The translations under genes were made by a program, and so were the position numbers. The notes beneath the pieces were generated by a model. It saw nothing but the letters and a program-made list of their open reading frames with translations, was not told the DNA's origin and did no database searches. From Nocardioides sp. Root190 (GTDB lineage: Bacteria > Actinomycetota > Actinomycetes > Propionibacteriales > Nocardioidaceae), in the NCBI RefSeq assembly GCF_001428565.1, contig NZ_LMIA01000013.1, positions 392,739-456,738 of the forward strand: DNA of 64,000 nucleotides. Direction: 5' to 3'. This document shows, piece by piece, positions 40,558-50,089 of the stretch (within the stretch, counting starts at the first letter, position 1; every line of letters begins with the position of its first letter).

Positions 40558-40812
40558 ATGTACGTCGAGCTGGTCAGCGATCGTCTCCACCACCGCCTCC
40601 GTCGCGTCCTGATCGCCTGGCTGGCGAGTATCGCGACGTGCGGCTACCTGTTCCCCTGGGCCGTGGCCACCACCCGTGGGAAGGCCGACGCCGACGCGAT
40701 CGGCTTCCTCAACCTCGCGCTGGGCTGGACCGTCGTGGGCTGGCTCCTCGCCCTGGCCCTGGCCTGTCGCCGCCACGGCATCGCCGGGCTGCGGGTCACC
40801 GGACCGGACTGA
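40558..40812 (+). CDS. Superinfection-immunity-like small membrane protein
   Basis: An 84-residue protein with two helices. The block GYLFPWAVATTRGKADADAI followed by GFLNLALGWTVVGWLLALALA matches the Imm_superinfect family pattern (FLPW...R....A...LNL.LGWT..GW..AL.WA). The family is named after a phage T4 protein that blocks DNA entry, but chromosomal bacterial members are widespread and mostly of unknown role. ATG 40558 lies right behind the palindrome, so it may belong to the two-component regulon. Confidence 0.72.
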   Translation: MYVELVSDRLHHRLRRVLIAWLASIATCGYLFPWAVATTRGKADADAIGFLNLALGWTVVGWLLALALACRRHGIAGLRVTGPD

Positions 40813-40857
40813 GCGAGCACGCAGGCCACCGGCACAGGAGGCCGGAGCAGGAACAGG

Positions 40858-40929
40858 TGGGCGCAGAGGGGATCGAACCCCCGACCACTTCGTTGTAAGC
40901 GAAGGGCTCTACCGCTGAGCTATACGCCC
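40858..40929 (-). tRNA. tRNA-Val (anticodon UAC)
   Basis: On the minus strand the 72-nt sequence starts GGGCGTATAGCTCAGCGGTA and ends GTTCGATCCCCTCTGCGCCC followed by A. Acceptor stem GGGCGTA pairs with TGCGCCC; the D arm has AGCTCAGCGGTAGAGC; the anticodon stem CTTCG/CGAAG holds the loop CTTACAA, giving anticodon TAC (valine). The T loop is TTCGATC. CCA is not encoded. Confidence 0.96.
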
Positions 40930-41020
40930 CAGAAGCCGGGTCAGCCTAGCGGAGCGGTCACCGACGGCTCCAAACCGCCGCGGTGGCGGGGCCACGTCGA
41001 CCCGAGAGCTGGGCGTGCCC

Positions 41021-41062
41021 AAAAAAGGTCGAACCGCCAGCGTCTCGGGTCGCCAGCGGTTC
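41021..41062 (-). terminator. Intrinsic terminator after the peroxiredoxin gene
   Basis: Read on the minus strand: GAACCGC (41062-41056) pairs with GCGGTTC (41037-41031), with further pairing inside, and six T follow at 41026-41021. It lies about 100 bp beyond the peroxiredoxin stop and before the tRNA-Val gene. The rest of 40930-41162 shows no gene. Confidence 0.82.
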
Positions 41063-41162
41063 AACAACTCGAACTCTACCGTCCGTCCTGCGTCCATCCA
41101 ACCGTCGGCGTCGAATTCCCCGGAAAATGACACGAACGGACTAGGCAGACCGGCCGAGAGAA

Positions 41163-41666
41163 CTATCGATCTGCGGCATCCCGCAGTGCGGTGAGCAGGT
41201 CGTCGAGGTCGCGGGCGGCGTGCTTGGGGTGGTGGACCGCCCAGGTGACGCGCCCCTCCTTGTCGATGACGTACGACGATCGTTCGGGGCACCCGGCACG
41301 CTCGTCGAGGACGCCGTAGGCCCGGGTGACCTCGCCGTGCGGCCAGAAGTCGCTGAGCAGCGCGAAGTTGAGCCCGTCGGTGTCGCTGAACGCGCGCAGC
41401 GCGTAGACGGGGTCGCAGGAGATGGCGAGCACCTCGGTGTCGAAGGTGAGGAACTCGTCGAGCCGGGACCGGATCACGCCCATCTCACCGGTGCAGACAC
41501 CGCTGAAGGCGTACGGGTAGAAGACCAGCGCGACCGATTTGGTCCCGCGGTACGACGACAGCGAGGTGTCCTGGCCGAACTGGTCGCGCAGGGTGAAGTC
41601 GGGAGCCATGGCGCCGACCGCGATACCGGTCGCGACGCCGGGAGGCCCGACCACGTCGGGCCTCAT
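41163..41666 (-). CDS. AhpE-type peroxiredoxin
   Basis: A 167-residue thiol peroxidase. APDFTLRDQFGQDTSL, YRGTKSVALVFYPYAFSGVC with peroxidatic Cys58 in VCTGEM, LLSDFWPHGEVTRAYGVLDE and YVIDKEGRVTWAVHH match the AhpE/BCP-like group. It reduces hydrogen peroxide or organic peroxides. ATG 41666 overlaps the stop of the acyl-CoA synthetase gene (ATGA). The first 12 residues exceed the usual start, so a downstream start is possible. Confidence 0.93.
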   Translation of the reverse strand: MRPDVVGPPGVATGIAVGAMAPDFTLRDQFGQDTSLSSYRGTKSVALVFYPYAFSGVCTGEMGVIRSRLDEFLTFDTEVLAISCDPVYALRAFSDTDGLNFALLSDFWPHGEVTRAYGVLDERAGCPERSSYVIDKEGRVTWAVHHPKHAARDLDDLLTALRDAADR

Positions 41667-43294
41667 TGCGAGGACTCGTGCGACGCGAGCTCGCGCTTGA
41701 GGACCTTGCCCGTCGCGTTGCGGGGCAGCTCGTCGAGGAAGATGATCTCGCGCGGCACCTTGAACCGTGCGAGGTTGGTCTTGACCAGCTCCTTGATCTC
41801 GTCCGCCGTGACGGGCTCGCCGTCGGGCACGCGCACCACGAACGCCTTGAGGCGCTTGCCGAAGTCGTCGTCGTCGACACCGATGGCGGCGACCTCCGCG
41901 ACCCGCTCGTGGGTGGCGATGCAGTCCTCGACCTCCTTGGGGAAGACGTTCTCGCCACCGGAGACGATCATCTCGTCGTCGCGGCCCTCGACGTACAACC
42001 GACCTTCGGCGTCGAAGCGACCGACATCACCGGAGGACATCAGCCCGTCGATCATCTCCTTGCCGCCGCCGCCGGTGTAGCCCTCGATCTGGAGGCTGTT
42101 GCCCACGAAGATGCGACCGGACTGCCCCGTCGGGACCTCGCGGCCGTCGGCGTCGAGGATCCGCACCACGGTCTGGTGGGGCAGCCGGCCGGCGCAGCCG
42201 GGGGCCTCGCGCAGGTCGCGCGGCGCGGCGATGGAGGCCCAGGCGACCTCGGTCGAACCGTAGATCGAGTAGAGGTTCTCGCCGTAGCGGTCCATCCACT
42301 GCGTCGGCAGGTCTCCGGGCAGGGCGGAGCCGGAGGACGCAACTGCCTTGAGGTGCGGCAGCGGATAGCGGTCGAGCGTCTCCTCGGGGAGCGCCAGGAT
42401 CCGCTGGAGCATGACGGGGATGACCGCGAACGAGTCGCAGTCCTCGTCGCGCAGGATGCGCAGCGCGTCCTCGGGGTCGAACTTGCGGGTCAGCACGAGC
42501 GTGGTGCCGAGCATCATCGCGAGCTGGTAGTGCGCGAAGCCCCAGGTGTGGAAAAGCGGTGCCGCGACGTGGCACTTCCAGCCACTGCGCAGAGGCATCC
42601 GGGAGAGCAGCGAGATCGCGGCCGGCAGGCCGCCCTGGGGACGCGGGGCGCCCTTCGGCGTCCCGGTGGTGCCGGACGTCAGGATGATCGTGCGGCCCTT
42701 CTGGCTGGGCGGCGCGAGGTCGGCGGTGCGCCCGGCGGCCACCTGCGCGGCGATGATGCCCTCGATGCTGTCGGGGCCGGCCTCACCGTCGGTCCAGCCG
42801 AGCACCCGGTCGGCGATGTCGGCGCTCGCGAGCAGTGCGCTGAACTCCTCGTCGTGGACGACGACGCGGGGCTTCTCGCGCTCGAGGACGTCGACCAGCT
42901 GCGGACCGGCGAAGGCGGTGTTCAGGTAGAGCACGTCGGCGCCGAGCTTGCTGATCGCGATCGAGGCCTCGATGAAGCCACGGTGGTTGCGGCACATGAC
43001 GGCGACGCCGTCGCCCGCCTTGACGCCCCGGGCACGCAGCCCGATGGCCAGTGCGTTGGTCCGCGCCTGCAGCTCACCGAAGGTGAGCGAGCCGCGCTCG
43101 TCGATGAGCGCCGTGTGGTGCGGCGTGCGCAGCGCGATCGTCTTGAAGCCGCCTGCCGGCGTGGTGCTCCAGCGACGCAGCGCATTGACCATCCCACCGA
43201 GGACCACGGGCGAGTACGGCCGGACGATGCCGGACTCGGTCAAGATCTTCAGACTGGTTCCGGCGTCCTTGACGCGCGAGCCGATCATTCCCAT
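41663..43294 (-). CDS. FadD-like AMP-forming acyl-CoA synthetase
   Basis: A 543-residue adenylate-forming enzyme. ATP motif IILTSGTTGTPKGA, then FHTWGFAHYQ, SIYGSTEVAWASIA, DGLMSSGDVGRFDAEGRLYVEGR (hinge region) and the C-terminal lysine in PRNATGKVLKREL. The N-terminal 60 residues resemble mycobacterial FadD12/FadD2-like proteins. It activates fatty acids for lipid metabolism; chain length unknown. Coupled to the peroxiredoxin gene. Confidence 0.9.
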   Translation of the reverse strand: MGMIGSRVKDAGTSLKILTESGIVRPYSPVVLGGMVNALRRWSTTPAGGFKTIALRTPHHTALIDERGSLTFGELQARTNALAIGLRARGVKAGDGVAVMCRNHRGFIEASIAISKLGADVLYLNTAFAGPQLVDVLEREKPRVVVHDEEFSALLASADIADRVLGWTDGEAGPDSIEGIIAAQVAAGRTADLAPPSQKGRTIILTSGTTGTPKGAPRPQGGLPAAISLLSRMPLRSGWKCHVAAPLFHTWGFAHYQLAMMLGTTLVLTRKFDPEDALRILRDEDCDSFAVIPVMLQRILALPEETLDRYPLPHLKAVASSGSALPGDLPTQWMDRYGENLYSIYGSTEVAWASIAAPRDLREAPGCAGRLPHQTVVRILDADGREVPTGQSGRIFVGNSLQIEGYTGGGGKEMIDGLMSSGDVGRFDAEGRLYVEGRDDEMIVSGGENVFPKEVEDCIATHERVAEVAAIGVDDDDFGKRLKAFVVRVPDGEPVTADEIKELVKTNLARFKVPREIIFLDELPRNATGKVLKRELASHESSQ

Positions 43295-43340
43295 GGCCCT
43301 AGGTTAGGACCCCGCTGCCCCGATGGGGTGACACCCTGTC

Positions 43341-43769
43341 TCAGGTGATCGACTTCGGGGCGACCAGTCGGGTCGCTGCCCAGTCCTTGCTGACGCTCGC
43401 AGCGGTGGTCTGCGCCAGTCCTGCGTCGGGCGCGGCCTCGGCGATGTCGGCGGCGTCGACGGCGCCGGGACGGCCGATCTTGGGCGTCAGGAGCCAGATC
43501 ACGCCACCACCGACGAGGTCGGTGAGGGAGTCGACGAGTCCGTCGACGAGGTCGCCGTCGTCGGCGCGCCACCACAACAGGACAGCGTCGACCACGTTGC
43601 CGTAGTCGCCGTCGACCAGGTCGCCGTCGATGGCGTCCTCGAGGGCTACGCGCAGGCCGTCGTCAGTGTCGCTGTCCCAGCCGAGTTCCTGGACCACCAT
43701 CCCTGGCGTGAGGCCCATCCGCTCGGCGGGTCCGGTCGGGGTGGTGCCGCCAGGGGCGGTCGAAGTCAC
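43341..43769 (-). CDS. DUF3052 family protein
   Basis: A 142-residue actinobacterial protein. Typical blocks: [58 protein letters not shown] and [16 protein letters not shown]. Function unknown; the family is commonly encoded divergently from aceE, as here. GTG 43769 has GGAGG upstream. Confidence 0.9.
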   Translation of the reverse strand: MTSTAPGGTTPTGPAERMGLTPGMVVQELGWDSDTDDGLRVALEDAIDGDLVDGDYGNVVDAVLLWWRADDGDLVDGLVDSLTDLVGGGVIWLLTPKIGRPGAVDAADIAEAAPDAGLAQTTAASVSKDWAATRLVAPKSIT

Positions 43770-43861
43770 GGTGGAATCCTCCAGTTTTTCGGGTACGACG
43801 AAGCCCGCCCAGTGCGGGGCTACCCCCTAGTCCAGCGGAGTGAGGCCTCGCGGCGCAACCC

Positions 43862-43938
43862 TCGGGCGTCCTTCGGGTGTCGCTCCGACACGGATCGGGC
43901 CTCGATCGGGCGCCGATCGGGCCCCGTTCGGGCGTCGC
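43862..43938 (+). repeat. Phased 11-bp TCGGGC repeats upstream of aceE
   Basis: TCGGG(C/T) starts at 43862, 43873, 43895, 43906, 43917 and 43928; the missing position 43884 has TCCGAC. Every step is 11 bp. The four last units share GATCGGGC or GTTCGGGC. It lies in the 276-bp gap between DUF3052 and aceE, which otherwise contains only a possible -10 (TAGATT, about 44018). Confidence 0.75.
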
Positions 43939-44045
43939 GAAGCACCCCGGACGGCACTCCAGAAGGCACCCCTCACCTCACTGCGCCGGGACCGGTCCTC
44001 GGGCTACTGCTGGGTAGATTCCCCCCTCTGGCCCGCGGTGCGAAG

Positions 44046-46862
44046 ATGGGTCTCGTGACCTCCGACACCCCTGATGCCACAGCCTCTGGCCCCACCCCGG
44101 CCTCCCGCCCCGCCTCCGTCATCCACGAGGGCCTTCCCACGCAGCTGCCGGACATCGATCCGGACGAGACCCAGGACTGGATCGACTCGTTCACCGCCCT
44201 GGTCGACGAGCGTGGGCGCGAGCGAGCCAGGTACGTCATGCTGCGGCTTCTCGAGAGTGCACGCCAGAAGCAGGTCGGCGTGCCGGCCCTGCGCAGCACC
44301 GACTACATCAACACGATCCCGCCGGAGCGCGAGCCGTGGTTCCCCGGCGACGAGGACGTCGAGCGACGCATCCGCGCCTTCATCCGCTGGAACGCCGCGG
44401 TGATGGTGTCGAGCGCCAACCGCAAGGGGCTCGAGGTCGGCGGACACATCGCGACCTACCAGTCGAGCGCGAGCCTGTACGAGGTCGGCTTCAACCACTT
44501 CTTCCGCGGCAAGGACCACCCCGGCGGCGGCGACCAGCTCTTCATCCAGGGCCACGCCTCCCCCGGCATCTACGCGCGCGCCTTCCTCGAGGGCCGCCTG
44601 AGCGAGCAGCAGCTGTTCCGCTTCCGCCAGGAGGTCCAGCACGGCAAGGGCGCCGGCCTGCCGTCGTACCCGCACCCCCGGCTGATGCCGGAGTTCTGGG
44701 AGTTCCCGACGGTCTCGATGGGCCTGACCGGCATCAACTCCATCTACCAGGCCAGGTTCAACCGCTACCTCCACAACCGGGGGCTCAAGGACACCGCCGA
44801 CCAGCACGTCTGGGCCTTCCTCGGCGACGGCGAGATGGCCGAGCCCGAGTCGCTGGGCGCGATCCGCATCGCTGCCCGCGAGGAGCTCGACAACCTCACC
44901 TGGGTGATCAACTGCAACCTGCAGCAGCTCGACGGACCGGTCACCGGCAACGGCAAGATCATCCAGGAGCTCGAGGCCAACTTCCGTGGAGCCGGCTGGA
45001 ACGTCATCAAGGTCGTCTGGGGCCGCGAGTGGGACGCCCTGCTCGCCCGCGACGTCGACGGCGTGCTCGTGAACCAGATGAACTCCACCCCCGACGGCGC
45101 GTTCCAGACCTTCTCGGTCGAGAGCGGCGCCTACAACCGCGAGCACTTCTTCGGGCCCGACCCGCGCCTGCGGGCGATGGTCGAGCACATGAGTGACCGG
45201 CGGATCGAGAAGCTGCCGCGCGGCGGCCACGACTACCGCAAGGTGTACGCCGCCTTCGACGCCGCGACCAAGCAGGTCGGTCAGCCGACCGTGATCCTGG
45301 CGCACACCGTCAAGGGCTGGACGATCGACGCCCTCGAGGGCAAGAACGCCACGCACCAGATGAAGAAGCTCACCAAGGACGACCTCAAGAAGTTCCGCGA
45401 CCGGCTCTACCTGCCGATCAGCGACCGCGACCTCGAGAGCGCCTACGAGGCGACCGGCACCGCGCCGTTCTTCCACCCGGGCGCGGACTCTCCCGAGATC
45501 GAGTACATGATGGAGCGCCGCAACCAGCTCGGCGGCTCGGTGCCCCGGCGCAAGGACCGCTCGACCATGCTCACCCTCCCGGGCGACTCGACCTACGCCG
45601 AGCTCCGCAAGGGCGCCGGCAACCACAAGGTCGCCACGACCATGGCCGCGGTCCGGTTGCTCAAGGACTGGATGAAGGACCCGGGCATCGGCAAGCGGAT
45701 CGTCCCGATCGCTCCCGACGAGTACCGCACCTTCGGCATGGACGCGATGTTCCCCTCGGCGAAGGTCTACGACCCGGCGGGCCAGACCTTCGAGTCCGTC
45801 GACCGCAACATGCTGCTCCAGTACAAGATGTCGGCGCAGGGCCAGATGCTGCACGAAGGCATCTCCGAGGCCGGTGCGATGGCCTCGGCGACCGCAGCCG
45901 GCTCGGCGTACGCCACCCACGGCGAGCCGATGATCCCGTTCTACATCTTCTACTCGATGTTCGGCTTCCAGCGCACCGGTGACTCGATCTGGGCGATGGC
46001 CGACCAGCTGGCACGCGGCTTCCTGATCGGTGCCACCGCAGGTCGTACGACGCTCACCGGCGAGGGCCTGCAGCACGCGGACGGGCACTCCCCGCTGCTC
46101 GCCGCCACGAACCCTGCGGTCGTGCACTACGACCCGGCGTTCAGCTACGAGGTCGCGCACATCATGCGCTCCGGCCTGGAGCGGATGTACGGCTCCAGCG
46201 AGTCCCACCCCCGCGGCGAGGACGTCATCTACTACATGACGGTCTACAACGAGCCCGTCGCCCAGCCGGCTGAGCCGGCCGACCTCGACGTGGCCGCCCT
46301 GCTCAAGGGGATGTACCGCGTGTCGGCTCCGGCCGCCGGTGCCGAGGGCCCCCAGGTGCGCCTGCTCGCCTCAGGTGTCGGCTTCCCGTGGATCCACGAG
46401 GCCGCGCAGATCCTGGCCGACGACTGGGGCGTCCACGCGGAGACCTGGTCGGTGACCTCGTGGAACGAGCTCGCCCGCGACGGTGTCGCCACGGGCAAGT
46501 GGAACCTCCTCCACCCCGACGAGAACCACCGCACGGCATTCGTCACCGAGGCGCTCGGCGAGGGCCAGGCCCCCGTCATCGCCGTCTCGGACTACATGAC
46601 GGCCGTGCCGATGCAGATCTCGCAGTGGGTGCCGGCGGACTACCGCGTGCTCGGTGCGGACGGTTTCGGCTTCGCCGACACCCGGCCCGCCGCGCGCCGG
46701 TTCTTCCAGGTCGACGCCCAGTCAGTCGTCGTCCAGGCACTCGCCGCCCTCGCCGACTCCGGCGAGATCGACCCGGGCCGGGTCAAGGAAGCCCTCGAGA
46801 AGTACCGCATCGACGACCCGACCGCCGTCGCCGGCGTGAAGCAGGAGGGCGGCGACGCCTGA
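44046..46862 (+). CDS. aceE: Pyruvate dehydrogenase E1 component (homodimeric type)
   Basis: A 938-residue thiamine-diphosphate enzyme that decarboxylates pyruvate and acetylates E2. The TPP motif begins [14 protein letters not shown] and ends in the [12 protein letters not shown] stretch; other AceE blocks are [50 protein letters not shown] and [15 protein letters not shown]. Length is standard for the gammaproteobacterial/actinobacterial single-chain E1. ATG 44046 ([11 protein letters not shown]) was chosen; a GTG at 44055 is possible. E2/E3 are not in the window. Confidence 0.96.
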   Translation: MGLVTSDTPDATASGPTPASRPASVIHEGLPTQLPDIDPDETQDWIDSFTALVDERGRERARYVMLRLLESARQKQVGVPALRSTDYINTIPPEREPWFPGDEDVERRIRAFIRWNAAVMVSSANRKGLEVGGHIATYQSSASLYEVGFNHFFRGKDHPGGGDQLFIQGHASPGIYARAFLEGRLSEQQLFRFRQEVQHGKGAGLPSYPHPRLMPEFWEFPTVSMGLTGINSIYQARFNRYLHNRGLKDTADQHVWAFLGDGEMAEPESLGAIRIAAREELDNLTWVINCNLQQLDGPVTGNGKIIQELEANFRGAGWNVIKVVWGREWDALLARDVDGVLVNQMNSTPDGAFQTFSVESGAYNREHFFGPDPRLRAMVEHMSDRRIEKLPRGGHDYRKVYAAFDAATKQVGQPTVILAHTVKGWTIDALEGKNATHQMKKLTKDDLKKFRDRLYLPISDRDLESAYEATGTAPFFHPGADSPEIEYMMERRNQLGGSVPRRKDRSTMLTLPGDSTYAELRKGAGNHKVATTMAAVRLLKDWMKDPGIGKRIVPIAPDEYRTFGMDAMFPSAKVYDPAGQTFESVDRNMLLQYKMSAQGQMLHEGISEAGAMASATAAGSAYATHGEPMIPFYIFYSMFGFQRTGDSIWAMADQLARGFLIGATAGRTTLTGEGLQHADGHSPLLAATNPAVVHYDPAFSYEVAHIMRSGLERMYGSSESHPRGEDVIYYMTVYNEPVAQPAEPADLDVAALLKGMYRVSAPAAGAEGPQVRLLASGVGFPWIHEAAQILADDWGVHAETWSVTSWNELARDGVATGKWNLLHPDENHRTAFVTEALGEGQAPVIAVSDYMTAVPMQISQWVPADYRVLGADGFGFADTRPAARRFFQVDAQSVVVQALAALADSGEIDPGRVKEALEKYRIDDPTAVAGVKQEGGDA

Positions 46863-46869
46863 CGCCGCC

Positions 46870-47089
46870 CCACCGTTGGTCGAGGAGGTCGCCCGCGACC
46901 GTCTCGAGACCGCTGGAACCGGTGCCGGAACCCTCCCACGAGGCTCCCGGCCCCGGCCCACCGTTGGTCGAGGAGGTCGCCCGCGACCGTCTCGAGACCG
47001 CTGGAACCGGTGCCCACCGTTGGTCGAGGAGGTCGCCCGCGACCGTCTCGAGACCGCTGGAACCGGTGCCGGAACCCTCCCACGAGGCT
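46870..47089 (+). repeat. Three tandem REP-like palindromic elements after aceE
   Basis: CCACCGTTGGTCGAGGAGG starts at 46870, 46958 and 47014. Each copy continues TCGCCCGCGACC and GTCTCGAGACCGCTGGAACC. Copies 1 and 3 share a further 28-bp tail (GGTGCCGGAACCCTCCCACG and on). The core from GGTCGAG to GAGACC is the same family as inside cobIJ. The copies are nearly identical, indicating recent duplication. They lie between convergent genes; no coding sequence is seen in 46863-47114. Confidence 0.9.
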
Positions 47090-47114
47090 TCCGGCCCCCG
47101 TGCCGACGTCGTCG

Positions 47115-48350
47115 CTACCCGTCCCTCGCGCCGGCCGCGCCGCGCACGACCTCCCACGACTGCTCGATCCACTCGCTCGGCGGCGTCCCGTTGAGCACGT
47201 GGTCCCCGACGATCGTCTGGCGGTAGATCGCCGGGTTGTGCGAGGCGATGGTCCGCGCGTTGCGCCAGTGCCGGTCCAGCCGGAAGCGCTCGGTGACGGC
47301 CGAGGACCCGCCGACCTCGAAGAGCTCGCTCACCAGTGCCAGCACGGTCTCGATGACCGAGGTCTGCGCCGTGAAGGTCGCCAGGTCCGCGGCGTCGAAG
47401 ACCTCCGTCGGCGCCGAGCCCGCGACCTGGGCAAGATGGGCCACCTCCACCGCCTCGGCCGCCGCGATGGTGGTGGCGACGGCGGCGAAGGACCGGCCGT
47501 GGATGCGACCCACCACCTGCTGGACCTGCGGGTCCGTCTCCGGCGCGGGGTAGGCCGGGTTCGCGAAGTTGCGTCCCCGTTGGCGCACGAAGGCGACCGT
47601 GTCGTCGACGGCCGCGCGGCCGATCCCGGCCAGCGTCGCAAGATGGACGAGCTGGAAGAACGCCAGCAGGTAGGTCCCCGTGAAGGCCCCGTTGGGGCTG
47701 ATCTCGACGTCCTCGAGCTGGATCGGCACGTCCTCGAAGATGGTCGTGCCACTGCCGGTGAGGCGTTGGCCGAAACCGTCCCAGTCGTCGATCCGCTGGA
47801 CCCCGGGAGCGCTCGTCGGCACGAGCACGGTTGCACTGTTCGCCTCGTCGACGGTCGCGGTCGTGTGGATCCAGTCGGCGAACAGGCTGCCGGTCGAGTA
47901 GAACTTCCGGCCTGACAACAGCCAGCCGTTCCCGTCCCGGCGAATGGTCGTGGCGTTCTGCCAGAACGAGCTGTTCCCCTGCTCGGACTGGGCATTCCCG
48001 ACGAGTACGCCGGCAGCGACCCGACGCAGCCAGCGCTCCCGAACGTCCGGATCGGTGTGCGTGAGCCGGGTCTCGACGAACCCGGCGTGCCCCCGCAGCA
48101 GCTGCGGCAGGTTCGAGTCCGCACGCGCGAGCTCGACCAGCTGACGGAAGTACTGCGGCAACGTGGCGCCCAGGCCGCCGTGCTCCACCGGCACCCGGAT
48201 CTTGCCGAAGCCGGCCTCGCGCAACCACTCGACCTGCTCGAAGGGCAGCTCACGGTCGGACTCGCGCTCGGCCGCACCCTCGGCGATCTTCGCGAACACT
48301 GGAGCGAAGCGCTCGGTGAGCTCGGCGTCGGTCGTGCCCTGCCCGCTCAT
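47115..48350 (-). CDS. DszC/SfnB-type flavin-dependent monooxygenase (acyl-CoA dehydrogenase fold)
   Basis: A 411-residue acyl-CoA-dehydrogenase-like flavoprotein. The pattern fits the DszC/SfnB subgroup, which uses reduced flavin to oxygenate organosulfur compounds: IRVPVEHGGLGATLPQYFRQ, LVGNAQSEQGNSSFWQNATT, GWLLSGRKFYSTGSLFADWI and RQTIVGDHVLNGTPPSEWI. It is the last gene of the minus-strand operon with two DszA-type monooxygenases and an ABC importer. ATG 48350 overlaps the ATPase stop (ATGA). The exact substrate is unknown; it could act on sulfone or sulfide intermediates. Confidence 0.85.
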   Translation of the reverse strand: MSGQGTTDAELTERFAPVFAKIAEGAAERESDRELPFEQVEWLREAGFGKIRVPVEHGGLGATLPQYFRQLVELARADSNLPQLLRGHAGFVETRLTHTDPDVRERWLRRVAAGVLVGNAQSEQGNSSFWQNATTIRRDGNGWLLSGRKFYSTGSLFADWIHTTATVDEANSATVLVPTSAPGVQRIDDWDGFGQRLTGSGTTIFEDVPIQLEDVEISPNGAFTGTYLLAFFQLVHLATLAGIGRAAVDDTVAFVRQRGRNFANPAYPAPETDPQVQQVVGRIHGRSFAAVATTIAAAEAVEVAHLAQVAGSAPTEVFDAADLATFTAQTSVIETVLALVSELFEVGGSSAVTERFRLDRHWRNARTIASHNPAIYRQTIVGDHVLNGTPPSEWIEQSWEVVRGAAGARDG

Positions 48351-50089
48351 CGGGCGACCTCCAGTCGGGGCAGCGCGGTCAGCAGCTGCTGCGTGTACGG
48401 GTGCCGCGGTCGGTCGAAGACCTCGTCGGCACCGCCGGACTCGACGACCTCGCCGTCCTTCATCACCAGGATCCGGTCGCACATGTGGTGGATGACGCCC
48501 AGGTCGTGGGAGATGAAGAGGTAGGTGACACCGAGCTCGTCCTGCAGGTCGGTGAGGAGGTCGAGCACCTGCGCCTGCACGGACACGTCGAGCGCGGAGA
48601 CCGGCTCGTCACAGACGATCAGCTCCGGCTCGGGAGCGAGCGCCCGGGCGATCGCGACCCGCTGCCGCTGTCCCCCCGAGAGCCGCAACGGAGCGGACGT
48701 CAGGTGTCCGTGGCCGAGCCCGACCTGTTCGAGCAGCTCCAGCGAGCGCCGCCGTGCCTCGGTCGCGTTCGCCGGCGGCCGAGGTCCCCGGGACAGGGCG
48801 TCGGCGAGGATCCGGTCGACGCTCCAGCGCGGGTCGAAGCTGCTCAGCGGGTCCTGGTAGACCACCCCGATCCGGCTCCGCGCAGGCCGCCGCTGCCGCA
48901 GGCCCAGGGCCGACCAGGGCTCTCCGCGCAACAGCACCTCGCCACTGGTGGGCGGCGTCAGTGCCAGTGCGATCCGGGCAGTCGTGGTCTTGCCGGATCC
49001 CGACTCTCCGACGATCCCGAGGGTCTCCCCCGAGAACACCTCGAAGGACACGTCGCGCACGACCTCGCGGTCCTTGCCGTCGGGGCCGCGGAACGCCTTG
49101 ACGAGATGACGCGCCTCGATGAGGGGCCGACCCCGGTCGACCGGGCGTCGCGAGCGAACCGTCTTCTCCTCGCCGTCCGCCGGCCGCACGAGGTGCGTGC
49201 CACGAGTGTGCTCGGAGGGTACGGCGTCCAGCAGGGCCTTCGTGTACGCGTGCTGGGGGTTCCGGAGGATGTCCTCGACCGGTCCGTGCTCGACGATCTC
49301 GCCGCCCTTCATCACTGCGACGTCGTCGGCGAGCCGGGCGACGACGGCCAGGTCGTGGCTGATCAGGATGATCGAGGTGCCCCGCGACTTGGAGGCGGCG
49401 AGCAGGTCCAGGACCTGGGCGCCGACCGTGACGTCGAGGGCCGTGGTCGGCTCGTCGGCGATGACGAGCGGAGGGTCGAGTGCGATCGCGGACGCGATCA
49501 ACGCGCGCTGGCGCAGTCCGCCGGACAGCTCGTACGGGCGCTGTGCTGCACGGACCTCGGGCTCGGGCACGCCGACGGACTCGAGCAGCTCGATCGCCTT
49601 CGCCGCGCGGGCACGACGATCGCCGACCCCGTGGACGGCCAGCGGCTCGGCGACCTCGTGCCCGACCTTGCGGAGCTGGTCGAGGGACACGAGTGCGTCC
49701 TGCAGGACGAAGCCGACCTCCTTGCCGCGGATCCGGCGCCACTGGCGCTCGCCGAGGCCGGACAGGTCCCGGTCCCCGAGCTCGAGGCGGTCGACGGAGA
49801 CCTCCGACCCCGCGCCGGTGAGGCCCACCACCGTGCGCGCGGTGACGCTCTTGCCCGAGCCCGACTCCCCCACGATCGCCAGGCACCTCCCGGCGTACGC
49901 CGTGAACGAGATGCCCTTGACCACCTCGGTCCCTGCGAACGACACCCGGAGTCCCTCGACGTGGAGGAGCGGCACTGGCGGCGGTGCTGCTCCGGCCGCC
50001 CCGGGCTCGGCCGGAGCAGCGGTGGCTGCCGTCGCGGCAGTCACCGCCACCGCCCCATCGGTGTCGTTGCGGTCGTCGACGATGCTCAT
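48347..50089 (-). CDS. ABC transporter ATPase, DppD-DppF fusion
   Basis: A 580-residue double ATPase of the peptide/nickel/opine importer family. Module 1 (about 40-300): Walker A GESGSGKS, signature LSGGLRQRALIA, Walker B VIADEPTTALD. Module 2 (about 325-575): GESGSGKTTT, LSGGQRQRVAIA, VCDEPVSALD. The first 40 residues are Ala/Pro-rich linker-like. It powers the importer formed with the two permeases and the binding protein of this operon. Fusion of the two subunits into one chain is common in actinobacteria. Confidence 0.93.
   Translation of the reverse strand: MSIVDDRNDTDGAVAVTAATAATAAPAEPGAAGAAPPPVPLLHVEGLRVSFAGTEVVKGISFTAYAGRCLAIVGESGSGKSVTARTVVGLTGAGSEVSVDRLELGDRDLSGLGERQWRRIRGKEVGFVLQDALVSLDQLRKVGHEVAEPLAVHGVGDRRARAAKAIELLESVGVPEPEVRAAQRPYELSGGLRQRALIASAIALDPPLVIADEPTTALDVTVGAQVLDLLAASKSRGTSIILISHDLAVVARLADDVAVMKGGEIVEHGPVEDILRNPQHAYTKALLDAVPSEHTRGTHLVRPADGEEKTVRSRRPVDRGRPLIEARHLVKAFRGPDGKDREVVRDVSFEVFSGETLGIVGESGSGKTTTARIALALTPPTSGEVLLRGEPWSALGLRQRRPARSRIGVVYQDPLSSFDPRWSVDRILADALSRGPRPPANATEARRRSLELLEQVGLGHGHLTSAPLRLSGGQRQRVAIARALAPEPELIVCDEPVSALDVSVQAQVLDLLTDLQDELGVTYLFISHDLGVIHHMCDRILVMKDGEVVESGGADEVFDRPRHPYTQQLLTALPRLEVAR

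Noticed and set aside
40930-41162. Candidate small RNA between tRNA-Val and the peroxiredoxin gene.
   Set aside because: The main structure is an intrinsic terminator with a six-T tail oriented for the peroxiredoxin transcript; no promoter or second structure was found.
46870-47089. Possible CRISPR array after aceE.
   Set aside because: Only three repeats, uneven spacing (88 and 56 bp), spacers that are themselves repeat tails, and no cas genes. The palindromic core recurs inside cobIJ, so REP-like elements explain it better.
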